DNA of 64,000 nt from contig NZ_CP027848.1 of assembly GCF_003019275.1 (NCBI RefSeq), forward strand, positions 1,116,001-1,180,000, read 5' to 3'. The DNA is from Staphylococcus muscae. Lineage in GTDB: Bacteria; Bacillota; Bacilli; Staphylococcales; Staphylococcaceae. Both the position numbers and the translations under genes were made by a program. Of this stretch, positions 52,626-61,127 are shown one piece after another; the first letter of the stretch is position 1; each line of letters opens with the position of its first letter. The notes beneath the pieces are model-generated. The model was given only the letters and a program-made list of their open reading frames with translations. It was not told the DNA's origin and searched no databases.

Positions 52626-53465
52626 ATGCAATTATTATGGAAAAAATTTAAAAAACAATACATAGAAGCAAACATTGATGAGTGTGGCATTGAAGTCGGT
52701 ACGCCACACACAGGCTATGAGTATCAGGTGACTAAGCATGCCGTACTTCATGTTGTCATGTCTGGAAGCGGTACTTTCAGTTATAACGGGCAAACCCATT
52801 TTTTAGAAACAGGGGATATCTTTTTGTTACAACGTGGAATGAATGTAAACTACACTGCTTCTCTAGACGATCCTTGGATATATTATTGGGTCGGTTTTAG
52901 CGGGCAACTAGTCAACGACTATTTGAATCGAACACAACTCATCGATAATCCCGTCATTACACATACTGACACAAGTACAATTTCAAAATTAGTAGAACGT
53001 ATGTGTTACACGGCACAGAGTTACACAATTGAGCAATCGGATGACATTCAACATATGAGTGACTTATACAATTTACTCTATGCGCTTTATCAAGTGTCAC
53101 CTAAAAAGTTCGACCAACAAGAAGCAGGTATTTACGAAAATGTAAGAGAAGCTATTCGCTATATGAATCGATTTTACATGCAAGCCATCACAATTGAACA
53201 AGTTGCACGTCATGTCAACATCAGTCGCAGTTATCTCTATAAGTTGTTCAAACAAAACTTAGATCAATCACCACAAAGTTATTTGATGCAACTCCGGATG
53301 TCACAAGCTGCAAAATTACTCCACGAAACATCCTTGCAAAGTAAAGAAATTGCCGCACGTGTTGGCTACCACGAACCATTGATGTTTTCAAAAGCATTCA
53401 AAAAGTTTTTCGGCGTAACGCCTACGATGTATCGCAAAAATAAAGGCATTCACAACACACCCTAA
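52626..53465 (+). CDS. AraC-family transcriptional regulator with cupin domain
   Basis: 279 residues. The N-terminal cupin (HVVMSGSGTFSYNGQTHFLE, ETGDIFLLQRGMNVNYTA, DPWIYYWVGFSG) is the sugar-responsive AraC_binding domain. The C-terminus has two helix-turn-helix motifs (TIEQVARHVNISRSYLYKLF and SKEIAARVGYHEPLMFSKAF, ~residues 190-260), followed by KKFFGVTPTMYRK. It resembles regulators of alpha-galactoside or other glycoside use, but no such operon is nearby; only the divergent orphan GH2-like gene. Confidence 0.87.
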   Translation: MQLLWKKFKKQYIEANIDECGIEVGTPHTGYEYQVTKHAVLHVVMSGSGTFSYNGQTHFLETGDIFLLQRGMNVNYTASLDDPWIYYWVGFSGQLVNDYLNRTQLIDNPVITHTDTSTISKLVERMCYTAQSYTIEQSDDIQHMSDLYNLLYALYQVSPKKFDQQEAGIYENVREAIRYMNRFYMQAITIEQVARHVNISRSYLYKLFKQNLDQSPQSYLMQLRMSQAAKLLHETSLQSKEIAARVGYHEPLMFSKAFKKFFGVTPTMYRKNKGIHNTP

Positions 53466-53670
53466 CTTTAGTAAACAGCGCACTATTCCTGAATATTCCA
53501 ATCACATATGTATATTTATGGTATGATTTGAGAATCAGTTATTTTTACAAATTACATAATTATACCAAATATTCATTTTGATATAGATTTTTTATTTCTT
53601 AAAAAGTATAATGGTATCGTGTGGTATTGTAAGCCTTTTCTCAATTCACAACTAAGGGGGAATACATAGT

Positions 53671-54882
53671 ATGATCGAATTAAATAGTATTACAACATTA
53701 TTTATCGCATGTCTGTTACTCATTATTGGGCAAGCAATCATCAATAAGGTTGAGATTTTTAATCGCTTGAGCATTCCAGCACCAGTTATTGGTGGCTTAA
53801 TTTTTGCGATTATCTCGGCTATCTTATCGTCAACAGGTGTTCTTAAAATTCAATTAGACGGTAAATTTTTCCAAGACTTCTTTATGTTAGCTTTCTTCAC
53901 AACAATCGGTCTTGGTGCATCATTCAAACTATTAAAATTAGGTGGAAAAGTACTGATCGTTTACTGGATTTTATGTGGTGTACTCGCAACATTCCAGAAC
54001 GTCATCGGTGTATCTGTGGCTAAGTTATTAAATATCGACCCACTTCTTGGCTTAACTGCTGGTGCGATGTCAATGGAAGGTGGACATGGTAATGCGGCAG
54101 CATACGGTCAAACAATTCAAAACTACGGGATTGATTCAGCTGTTACAGCTGCACTTGCTGCTGCAACATTGGGGCTTGTTGCAGGCGGTTTATTAGGTGG
54201 ACCGGTTGTCCGCTATCTCATTAAAAAATATGATTTAGCACCGAGCAACATTAATGCCGTACAAAAAGATTATTCAGAAATCGATATTAACAAACGTTTA
54301 CACAAAAACTTCTCATTAAACGAAGTATTCTTTATTCAAATGGCAATTATTTTATTCTGTATGGCATTAGGGACATATCTTGGTGAGCAATTCAGTGCTG
54401 CAACTGGGTTTAACATCCCACTTTATGTAGCATCTATGTTTATCGCTGTTATTATTCGAAATATTTCAGAACTCTTCAACTTAAACCTTGTTGATTTGAA
54501 ATTAACAAACCAAATTGGCGACATTTCATTAAGTGTGTTCTTATCACTTGCATTGATGAGTATTCAATTAACTGAAATTTATAACCTTGCATTACCACTT
54601 GTAGTGATCGTGTTATTCCAAATTCTTTTCGTTACATTGTTCTCTATTTTCGTTGTCTTCCGCTTACTTGGAAAAGACTACGATGCAGCCGTAATGATTG
54701 GTGGTTTCATCGGTCACGGACTTGGTGCAACACCAAATGCGATGGCAAACTTAGATGCCATTACGAAAAAGTTTGGTAATTCACCACGCGCGTACTTGGT
54801 TGTACCAATTGTAGGTGCCTTCCTTGTTGACTTACTCGGCGTACCGATTATTACATTATTCATTGAGTCATTCAGACCATAA
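53671..54882 (+). CDS. gltS: Sodium/glutamate symporter
   Basis: 403 residues, about ten helices in two inverted halves. Family marks: SIPAPVIGGLIFAIISA (~residues 34-50), FFTTIGLGASFKLLKLGGK (~78), GAMSMEGGHGNAAAYGQTIQ (re-entrant loop 1, ~130-149) and GGFIGHGLGATPNAMANLDA (re-entrant loop 2, ~350). It imports glutamate with Na+. GGGGG lies ten bases before the ATG. Monocistronic with a strong terminator. Confidence 0.95.
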   Translation: MIELNSITTLFIACLLLIIGQAIINKVEIFNRLSIPAPVIGGLIFAIISAILSSTGVLKIQLDGKFFQDFFMLAFFTTIGLGASFKLLKLGGKVLIVYWILCGVLATFQNVIGVSVAKLLNIDPLLGLTAGAMSMEGGHGNAAAYGQTIQNYGIDSAVTAALAAATLGLVAGGLLGGPVVRYLIKKYDLAPSNINAVQKDYSEIDINKRLHKNFSLNEVFFIQMAIILFCMALGTYLGEQFSAATGFNIPLYVASMFIAVIIRNISELFNLNLVDLKLTNQIGDISLSVFLSLALMSIQLTEIYNLALPLVVIVLFQILFVTLFSIFVVFRLLGKDYDAAVMIGGFIGHGLGATPNAMANLDAITKKFGNSPRAYLVVPIVGAFLVDLLGVPIITLFIESFRP

Positions 54883-54888
54883 AGTTAA

Positions 54889-54926
54889 AAAAGCACGATG
54901 CCACTTTATACTGGCATCGTGCTTTT
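54889..54926. terminator. Bidirectional terminator
   Basis: A 15-bp perfect stem (54889-54903 with 54912-54926), loop CTTTATAC. Confidence 0.88.
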
Positions 54927-54929
54927 CTA

Positions 54930-56138
54930 TTATGCTTGGCGTCTAATTTGCCAACCGTATGGGTCTTTTAATTGTGACCAATCTGCATCAATTTCATGTG
55001 CTTTCAACAAGCAATCATCAAGTTCTTTTGTAATAGCTGCTTCGTCTAAATCAATACCAATGACAACAAGTTGTGTTTGGCGGTCTCCGTATTCTGGATC
55101 CCAATCCGCACGTACATCTTCTCGCTCTTGAAGGATAGCGCCACGTTCAGCTTTCGGCATTGCTGCTACCCAGTAAGTCACTGGATGAATATCAACAACA
55201 CTTCCCGCTTGTGATACAAGACACGCCACCTCATTGTATTGTGCTAACCATGCAATACCTTTAGCACGCACGATATTTTTAGACATGTTTTCCAACCAAT
55301 CATTAAAGCGTTCTGCATGGAATGGCAGACGTCGTTTGTAGACGAAAGATGAAATACCATATTCTTCCGTTTCTGGTGTATGGTTTTCATGACCGCCTGC
55401 TTCTAATTCTTGAATCCACCCCGCAGACTGGCTTGCTTTTTCAAAGTTAAAGAGACCTGTATCTAAAACTTCATCTAAGTCAACTTGACCCTTAACAGTT
55501 CTAATCACTTTAGCTGTTGGTTGTAACTTTCTCAACATCGCTTCTAATCGATTTAATTCATCTTCAGAAACTAAGTCCGTTTTATTCAGTACTAGCACAT
55601 CACAGAATTCAATTTGATCAATAAGTAAGTCTGCAATGGTACGTTCATCTTCTTCAGCAACTGCTTGATCTCGATCTAATAATAAGTCTTCAGATTGATA
55701 ATCTCTCATAAAGCGATGTGCATCCACTACTGTTACCATCGTATCCAATTGGCACAACTCTGTTAAATCAATACCAATTTCCTCATCGATATAAGAGAAA
55801 GTTTGCGCCACAGGAACTGGCTCAGAAATACCTGTTGATTCAATCACAATTTGATCAATACCGCCACGTTCTGCGATTGCTTTTACTTCTCGTAACAAGT
55901 CTTCACGCAACGTACAGCAAATACAACCGTTCGATAATTCAACAAGCTTCTCATCCGTACGTGATAACCCGCCACCATCTGCGATTAAGTCTTTATCGAT
56001 ATTTACTTCACTCATGTCATTGACAATCACCGCAATACGACGTCCTTCACGATGATTCAAAATATGGTTCAGTAACGTTGTTTTTCCAGAACCTAAATAA
56101 CCACTCAACACCGTGACTGGTACTTTTTTCTCTATCAT
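54930..56138 (-). CDS. COG0523 (CobW/YciC-type) zinc metallochaperone GTPase
   Basis: 402 residues. P-loop LSGYLGSGKTTLLNHIL (~residues 10-26), metal-binding NGCICCTLREDLL (CxCC, ~71-83), switch ESTGISEPVPVAQTF (~100), guanine-specificity VLNKTDLVSEDEL (NKTD, ~180), then the CobW C-terminal domain with a run of acidic and aromatic residues. A Zur-like box in the promoter assigns it to the zinc-starvation branch (YciC/ZagA-like), which hands zinc to essential enzymes. It is monocistronic. Start ATG 56138 has GGTGGGG; the longer frame crosses the operator. Confidence 0.9.
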   Translation of the reverse strand: MIEKKVPVTVLSGYLGSGKTTLLNHILNHREGRRIAVIVNDMSEVNIDKDLIADGGGLSRTDEKLVELSNGCICCTLREDLLREVKAIAERGGIDQIVIESTGISEPVPVAQTFSYIDEEIGIDLTELCQLDTMVTVVDAHRFMRDYQSEDLLLDRDQAVAEEDERTIADLLIDQIEFCDVLVLNKTDLVSEDELNRLEAMLRKLQPTAKVIRTVKGQVDLDEVLDTGLFNFEKASQSAGWIQELEAGGHENHTPETEEYGISSFVYKRRLPFHAERFNDWLENMSKNIVRAKGIAWLAQYNEVACLVSQAGSVVDIHPVTYWVAAMPKAERGAILQEREDVRADWDPEYGDRQTQLVVIGIDLDEAAITKELDDCLLKAHEIDADWSQLKDPYGWQIRRQA

Positions 56139-56157
56139 TGATAGCCCCACCTTTATT

Positions 56158-56178
56158 AAATCGTAATCGTTACGTTTT
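56158..56178 (-). promoter_or_regulatory. Zur-like box
   Basis: AAATCGTAATCGTTACGTTTT closely follows the Gram-positive Zur consensus (TCGTAAT-N-ATTACGA type dyad) and lies 20 bp upstream of the CobW-type gene. Zinc-dependent repression is inferred. Confidence 0.78.
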
Positions 56179-56278
56179 AAAGTATATAACACGGTTCCTT
56201 ACTAGCGCAACCTTTAATGTTTTTTCATACTGCTTCATGCTATATTTAAAATACAATGAAACAGAAGGAGTGATTGTT

Positions 56279-56755
56279 ATGTTAAATTATCCCTTTATCG
56301 ACCATACATATGTAGAATCTGATTGGATTGACCGAAATGGGCATATGAACGATGCAGAATATGCACGTATTTTTAGCCTTGCAATCGATCATTTTCACGA
56401 TCAAATTGGGTTAACAACTGCCGAACGTAAAGCACGTAACTATACGGTGTTCACACTTGAAACACACATCACCTATTTACGCGAGGTGGAACAAGATCAT
56501 ACGATTGATGTAAAGGTTCGTATATACGACTATGACAACAAACGAACGCACTTTTTTATGGAATTATTTGATACGGAAACAGATACACTATGTGCTACTG
56601 GAGAAACGATGATGATGGGGATTGATTACAATACACGTCGTGCAGCACCTTATCCGGATGACATTTACAAACAACTCACTCACTATTACACATCACAAGG
56701 CAAACAAGAATGGCCCGAACAACGTGGACATCAAATTGGTATTCCACGTAAATAA
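56279..56755 (+). CDS. Hot-dog fold thioesterase family protein
   Basis: 158 residues. The hot-dog active-site region is IDRNGHMNDAEYARIFSLAID (in part DRNGHMNDAEYARIF, ~residues 16-30), with the conserved Asn-His-Met-Asn/Asp pattern of 4HBT-like and carnitinyl-CoA-thioesterase-like proteins. FTLETHITYLREVEQDHTID and CATGETMMMGID are the core strands. Probable acyl-CoA thioesterase of unknown substrate. Start 56279 has AGAAGGAG; the upstream frame has no site. Confidence 0.8.
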   Translation: MLNYPFIDHTYVESDWIDRNGHMNDAEYARIFSLAIDHFHDQIGLTTAERKARNYTVFTLETHITYLREVEQDHTIDVKVRIYDYDNKRTHFFMELFDTETDTLCATGETMMMGIDYNTRRAAPYPDDIYKQLTHYYTSQGKQEWPEQRGHQIGIPRK

Positions 56756-56757
56756 AC

Positions 56758-56806
56758 AAAAACCACTGAACAATGAACATACTCGCTCATTGTTCGGTGG
56801 TTTTGC
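56758..56806. terminator. Bidirectional terminator
   Basis: AAAACCACTGAACAATGA pairs with TCATTGTTCGGTGGTTTT with a single T-G pair, between converging genes. Confidence 0.85.
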
Positions 56807-56807
56807 A

Positions 56808-57734
56808 TCAACGTTTGTAATGTGTGTCAATCGTTTGATGAATATAGGCTTGCGCCTGTTCAAACTGTTCTTGTTCTGTTGCATCTAATACAATTTCAAA
56901 GACTTGCTCGATTCCTTGACGTGTCACTAATGTTGGTAAACTTACTGCTAAATAGCCATTCGATGCTAAAGATGTTAGTGGCAAAATTGACTTTTCATTG
57001 AATATCAAACTTTTCACTAATTCTACCGTTGTTTTTGCAATTGCTACATTCGTCCACCCTTTATCGTGAAACACATCAAAAGATACTTTATCAATCTGTT
57101 GTGTAATGTACATACGGTCAATTTTAGGTTTGTTAGAGAGTGACTCAAACTCTACCAATGGCATGCCTGCAATTGTTGTTTTACTCCACACAGGCACCGC
57201 ATGTTGTCCATGTTCTCCAATCACAAAGCCCTCAACACTTTTCGGATCAATCTCAAAATGATCTGCAATTAAAGTTCTAAAACGTGCACTTTCTAACAAT
57301 GTACCTGTTCCCATAATTTTATGATTTGGATAATCATTAACTTGTGTTGCGATATACGTCATCGTATCCACTGGGTTCGATACAAAAATAATCAACGGTT
57401 GCTGTGTCACATGATTGATACGATTCATAATATCCGTAACTACTGTAATATTCCCTTTTGTCAACGCTGTTCGATCAGGCATATTTGGATCGGTTTCAAC
57501 ACTTGCGGTTACAACCACAACATCTGCATCAGATAGATCTTGATAATCACCACATTTAATCTGAATACGGTTCATTGACTTTAATCCTTGCGCATGCTGA
57601 TGATCTACAACTTCTCCCCTTGCTAACTGTTCATTCGTATCAATAACAACAATTTCAGAAAACAAATTCAAATATTGAATATCTGTTAAAATTTGACTCC
57701 CTACTTTTCCAATACCAATCAGTCCTAATTTCAT
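56808..57734 (-). CDS. L-lactate/L-2-hydroxyacid dehydrogenase family protein
   Basis: 308 residues. NAD-binding GLIGIGKVGSQILTD (~residues 4-18), substrate-loop arginine in NMPDRTALTKGN (~90), FVSNPVDTMTYIA (~118), GTLLESARFRTLIADHF (second Arg, ~150) and the catalytic histidine in GEHGQHAVPVWS (~177). All catalytic residues of the LDH family are present. The sequence departs from the main staphylococcal Ldh1 (VGDGAVGSSYAF type start), so this is an additional LDH or a 2-hydroxyisocaproate dehydrogenase-like enzyme. No Rex box is visible upstream. Confidence 0.85.
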   Translation of the reverse strand: MKLGLIGIGKVGSQILTDIQYLNLFSEIVVIDTNEQLARGEVVDHQHAQGLKSMNRIQIKCGDYQDLSDADVVVVTASVETDPNMPDRTALTKGNITVVTDIMNRINHVTQQPLIIFVSNPVDTMTYIATQVNDYPNHKIMGTGTLLESARFRTLIADHFEIDPKSVEGFVIGEHGQHAVPVWSKTTIAGMPLVEFESLSNKPKIDRMYITQQIDKVSFDVFHDKGWTNVAIAKTTVELVKSLIFNEKSILPLTSLASNGYLAVSLPTLVTRQGIEQVFEIVLDATEQEQFEQAQAYIHQTIDTHYKR

Positions 57735-57823
57735 CCTTACCATCCCCTTCATCCTTTGACATTGGTTTAATTTACACTATAACAATCTTTCCCATCAATA
57801 CAAGCTTTTGCTGAATTTTAGTA

Positions 57824-57858
57824 CAAAAAAGCCGATTAACCAAATGGCAATCGGCCTT
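57824..57858 (-). terminator. Terminator of PTS IIC-like gene
   Basis: GCCGATT (57831-57837) pairs with AATCGGC (57849-57855), with TTTTTT on the minus side. Confidence 0.8.
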
Positions 57859-57863
57859 TCAAC

Positions 57864-58895
57864 CTATGCGTCAGTAGCACCACGCGCAATCATCTCTCTT
57901 TTTGTAACAACAGGATAATTTTTGAAGACAATAGCGCCTAACAATCCTGAAATGAAGCCAATCACTGCCATTACAACACCATACATAACAACCGTTGTCC
58001 AATCATTAAAACCAAACATCACGAGAAAACCGGCAATTGGTGTTGCAGTTCCTGTGGCGTCGTTAATCAAGCCTGATAGCGCAATCACAAGACCTGCAGC
58101 TGCCCCACCTACAAAGTTCGTTAAATAGACAGGAATCGGATTGGCTGACACAATATCCGCTTGTGATAACGGTTCAATACTCACTGAAATCGTATCTTTT
58201 CGATCACCAAGTCGTAAGCGATGGAACAATGTCCCATTCATAAATGCTGAGCTGAAGGCTGCCATCGCACCAATTGCCATCGGTACACCCGTTAATCCTA
58301 ACAATGCTGTTAACGCCATAGAACTCAGTGGCGCCGTACCTACTACGGTAATAATACCGCCAAGCATAATTCCCATAAATATTGGGTTCGTGTCTGTTGA
58401 GCTTTGAATAATATCCCCTATTTTTAATAATGTATTATTAACCACTGGTGTTAAACCCATAGCAATCAAACGTGCCAGCGGTGCTACCACGATAACTGCC
58501 CCAATTAAATCCACACCATCTGGTACATATTTTTCTGTATACTTCATCAAATAACCAATGATATACCCTGCAAAGAATCCAGGTAACAAATCCATACCAC
58601 CACATGCCGCAGCAATTACAAGTGCATATACAGGTGACACACCAATCGCAAGTGCAGTCAATCCAGCTGCTGCCACACCGCCTAAACCACCTGCTGCATC
58701 TCCCAACTCACCTAGAAATTTAATACCGAGTACTTCACCGCCAACATATTTGTTGAATGCTTCAACTAAAAAAGTCGCAATTGCAGCGTTCGCTAACGCC
58801 CCCATCGCGCGCATCCCATTCGGTGCTTTGTAAGTAAATAACGTAAAAATAACTAAAACCAAAATCAAAAATAATGTACCAATCAACAAATCCAT
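57864..58895 (-). CDS. PTS_EIIC-type membrane protein without IIA/IIB partners
   Basis: 343 residues, about nine glycine-rich helices. It resembles the stand-alone PTS EIIC-like family (IGAVIVVAPLARLIAMGLTP, IFMGIMLGGIITVVGTAPLS, LTGVPMAIGAMAAFSSAFMN, with NGTLFHRLRLGDRKD as the polar loop). No IIA or IIB gene adjoins it and no cysteine/histidine phosphorylation site is seen, so it may act as a facilitator or regulator. ATG 58895 has GAGGAGAG eight bases before it. Confidence 0.8.
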   Translation of the reverse strand: MDLLIGTLFLILVLVIFTLFTYKAPNGMRAMGALANAAIATFLVEAFNKYVGGEVLGIKFLGELGDAAGGLGGVAAAGLTALAIGVSPVYALVIAAACGGMDLLPGFFAGYIIGYLMKYTEKYVPDGVDLIGAVIVVAPLARLIAMGLTPVVNNTLLKIGDIIQSSTDTNPIFMGIMLGGIITVVGTAPLSSMALTALLGLTGVPMAIGAMAAFSSAFMNGTLFHRLRLGDRKDTISVSIEPLSQADIVSANPIPVYLTNFVGGAAAGLVIALSGLINDATGTATPIAGFLVMFGFNDWTTVVMYGVVMAVIGFISGLLGAIVFKNYPVVTKREMIARGATDA

Positions 58896-58924
58896 GGAAT
58901 CTCTCCTCTTAGTCTTAAAATTCA

Positions 58925-59105
58925 AGGGGTTGAGATAAAACAAATTTGTACACTAGGAAACCGAATGTCAGTGTTCAATGAGCAGGACTTTCGACAGAAT
59001 TTCGCAGCTTTTTAAAATTTGAAAAGCAATTTTAATCACTGCTCTCATTCTGCTTAATTCCTAAACGCTCCTTTCACAACCTCGTTTGTCAGTGTTCAAT
59101 GAGTA
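58925..59105 (+). repeat. Near-full copy of dispersed intergenic element
   Basis: Left end TTGAGAT..AAATTTGTA, middle AGCAGGACTTTCGACAGAA and TTTGAAAAGCAATTTTAATC, right end TTCTGCTTAATTCCTAAACG followed by CTTTCACAACCTCGTTT. An exact 17-bp direct repeat (TGTCAGTGTTCAATGAG) occurs inside its left part (58966-58982) and just beyond the right end (59087-59103). Confidence 0.78.
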
Positions 59106-59270
59106 AGTTTTTCTTCCCAACCTCTTGTTTACTAAAGTGAAAATATCCTTTGACAATTTTTCCACTGATTAACTACTTTATTTCTAAAATTTTATATAAG
59201 AGTTATTTTACTAAATATTTTTATTAATTGCACGGAAATTTTTTGAATTTTTCATAAAAAGGTTCGTAAA
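59106..59270. other. AT-rich intergenic stretch
   Basis: No frame, promoter or repeat that I can support, apart from general A/T richness upstream of the PTS IIC-like gene. Confidence 0.4.
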
Positions 59271-59271
59271 A

Positions 59272-59306
59272 AAAGCTGAAATACGTAAAAACGTATTATC
59301 AGCTCT
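59272..59306 (-). terminator. Terminator of esterase-like gene
   Basis: AGCTGA-ATACGT pairs with ACGTAT-TCAGCT around AAAA-type loop with bulges; A-run at 59268-59273 supplies the minus-strand T-run. Confidence 0.75.
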
Positions 59307-59318
59307 TTTAAAACTTAT

Positions 59319-60221
59319 TTATTGATCGATTGTTTTGCGAATTTGTTTCAACACTTTATGTGATTCCACAATTGGATAAAGAGGAAATGCCGTTACCATA
59401 TCTTTGTATTCATAGAAATGTAATGGCTGTTGCTCTGCTTCAAAATAGTTGCGTAGCTGACACATATCAGGGTAGAAGATTTCACTCGTTCCACCAAACA
59501 TATATACAGGTGGTAATCCACGCATACTACCATACATTGGAGAAATACGAGGATCTTTGCGTTCTAAATCACCTGCCCATACTTTCGCAATTTGTTGCAG
59601 TGTAAAAATGTTTTGAATTGGATCTTGTTTTTGTACCTGTTCTGTAATATCGGGATTAGACAATGATAAATCTAACCATGGCGAGATTAAGTACAGTTTA
59701 CCTGGCAATGGTAATTCATCTTGTTTTAATAAATGTTGCACAAAACTCAATCCCATATTCGCACCAGATGCATCACCCATAATCACGATATTTTCAGGTT
59801 CTGTTTCTTTCAATAAGCGACGATACGCTTCTTCAATTGCAGCATGTGTCTCACGATATGTGTAAGTTGGTGCTTTGGGATAGATTGGCATTACAACTTC
59901 GTGTAATGTTTCGTATGCCAACTTGTCCATAAAACGCCAATGAAATGCAGATGGTTGTAATACGAACGTACCACCATAAATGTATAAAATTTTATTCTTA
60001 ATGTGATGACCGAAATTAAAACGAAAGACTTGCATCTCATCAAACATATCTTTAACGAGATTAGATTTAATATTAATCTGGTCGGGTTGTTTATGCTTTT
60101 CTTCGTTTAACGCACGACGTTTATCTAAAAAAGCTTCTATCTCTGGCTCTGTCTTAAATTTCATATGTCGTTGATGAGACAGATAACGCCCCATTAACTT
60201 ACTCATAATATTTCGTTTCAA
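59319..60221 (-). CDS. Alpha/beta-hydrolase (HSL-like esterase fold) with altered active site
   Basis: 300 residues of the hormone-sensitive-lipase-like family. The oxyanion region is IYGGTFVLQP (usually HGGG/HGGxF, ~residues 81-90). The nucleophile elbow reads VIMGDASGANMGLSF, with A-S where GDSAGG has S-A. The acid is in FGGTSEIFYPDM (~250). The usual C-terminal His (MxHxF) is Thr in KDMVTAFPLYPIVESHK. The enzyme may therefore be inactive or use another residue. Start is TTG 60221, with GAGGGA five bases before; ATG 60206 has no site. Confidence 0.75.
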   Translation of the reverse strand: MKRNIMSKLMGRYLSHQRHMKFKTEPEIEAFLDKRRALNEEKHKQPDQINIKSNLVKDMFDEMQVFRFNFGHHIKNKILYIYGGTFVLQPSAFHWRFMDKLAYETLHEVVMPIYPKAPTYTYRETHAAIEEAYRRLLKETEPENIVIMGDASGANMGLSFVQHLLKQDELPLPGKLYLISPWLDLSLSNPDITEQVQKQDPIQNIFTLQQIAKVWAGDLERKDPRISPMYGSMRGLPPVYMFGGTSEIFYPDMCQLRNYFEAEQQPLHFYEYKDMVTAFPLYPIVESHKVLKQIRKTIDQ

Positions 60222-60474
60222 TACGATCCCTCACTTTATTTTTATTATAAACCCATTATAATGAGCTATATCTATAATTGAAAGTGTGTTAAAGAGAAAT
60301 CTATGCTTTTATTCACACTTTTGAATATAGCCATGATTCTTGTATAGTCTATCATAATCCCTTTCATTTTCGCTAAATCTTGTATAATAACTTTGAAAGA
60401 TTCATATCTTATAATATAATGAAGCATTATTGTGGACTGTTTATACTACTATGCTTACAGAAAAGAGGCTATTT

Positions 60475-61083
60475 ATGAATCAATCAACCTTAAGTGATGC
60501 ACAGAAGATCTATTACACGAGACAACCGAAAAAACGACGCTCTTGGGTAAGTTTCATTTTAACTTTAATCGCCATGGTACTTACTGCAATGGCAGCGTAC
60601 AGTATGTATCGAGACCCTTTATTTACATCTAGCTTTCTCAATCAAGCGGTGAATTACCATCAATTCCAACATTTCACACAACAACTAGGTAATCAAGGTC
60701 TTATCGACGTATCAAACTTTGAAGAAGAATTATCTCGCTTATTATCAATGATTAATATCTTTTTCGTATTATGCTGTGTAAATATTACTTTAGCGATATT
60801 GACGCTTGTATTTAATCGTACATTACTCAAAATCTTAAATTTTATTGTTTCTTTAGGTGTCTTATTGATACCAGTTATCTTGTTATTCATTATTCGTGAT
60901 GCTGCTACACAATTGGCAAGTGCACTTGAACCATTACAAGCCTTAGTCGGTAATATAGAAGCAACTTCACTGCTCGCCGAGTCAAATGCTGTGCATAATG
61001 CGATTATTTATACAGGTATTGCTGCTTTCTTATATCTCATTAGTTTATTTTTCCGTAATCGAAAAATTGGTACACGATTATAA
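60475..61083 (+). CDS. Membrane protein with four helices (202 aa)
   Basis: 202 residues: a basic cytoplasmic N-terminus (YYTRQPKKRRSWVSFILTLI), one helix, an outer loop of ~50 residues, two helices (INIFFVLCCVNITLAILTLV; FIVSLGVLLIPVILLFIIRD) and a final helix (AIIYTGIAAFLYLISLFF) ending in RNRKIGTRL. AGAGG lies eight bases before ATG 60475. No family recognised. A terminator follows. Confidence 0.68.
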   Translation: MNQSTLSDAQKIYYTRQPKKRRSWVSFILTLIAMVLTAMAAYSMYRDPLFTSSFLNQAVNYHQFQHFTQQLGNQGLIDVSNFEEELSRLLSMINIFFVLCCVNITLAILTLVFNRTLLKILNFIVSLGVLLIPVILLFIIRDAATQLASALEPLQALVGNIEATSLLAESNAVHNAIIYTGIAAFLYLISLFFRNRKIGTRL

Positions 61084-61090
61084 ATGTGAC

Positions 61091-61127
61091 AAAGTCGAAT
61101 CGAGCATATACCCGATTCGACTTTTTT
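61091..61127. terminator. Bidirectional terminator
   Basis: A 12-bp perfect stem, AAAGTCGAATCG with CGATTCGACTTT, then TTTT. Confidence 0.87.

Noticed and set aside
57735-57863. Rex box expected upstream of an L-lactate dehydrogenase
   Set aside because: No TTGTGAA-N4-TTCACAA-like dyad is present before the LDH-family gene, unlike at 24228-24245.
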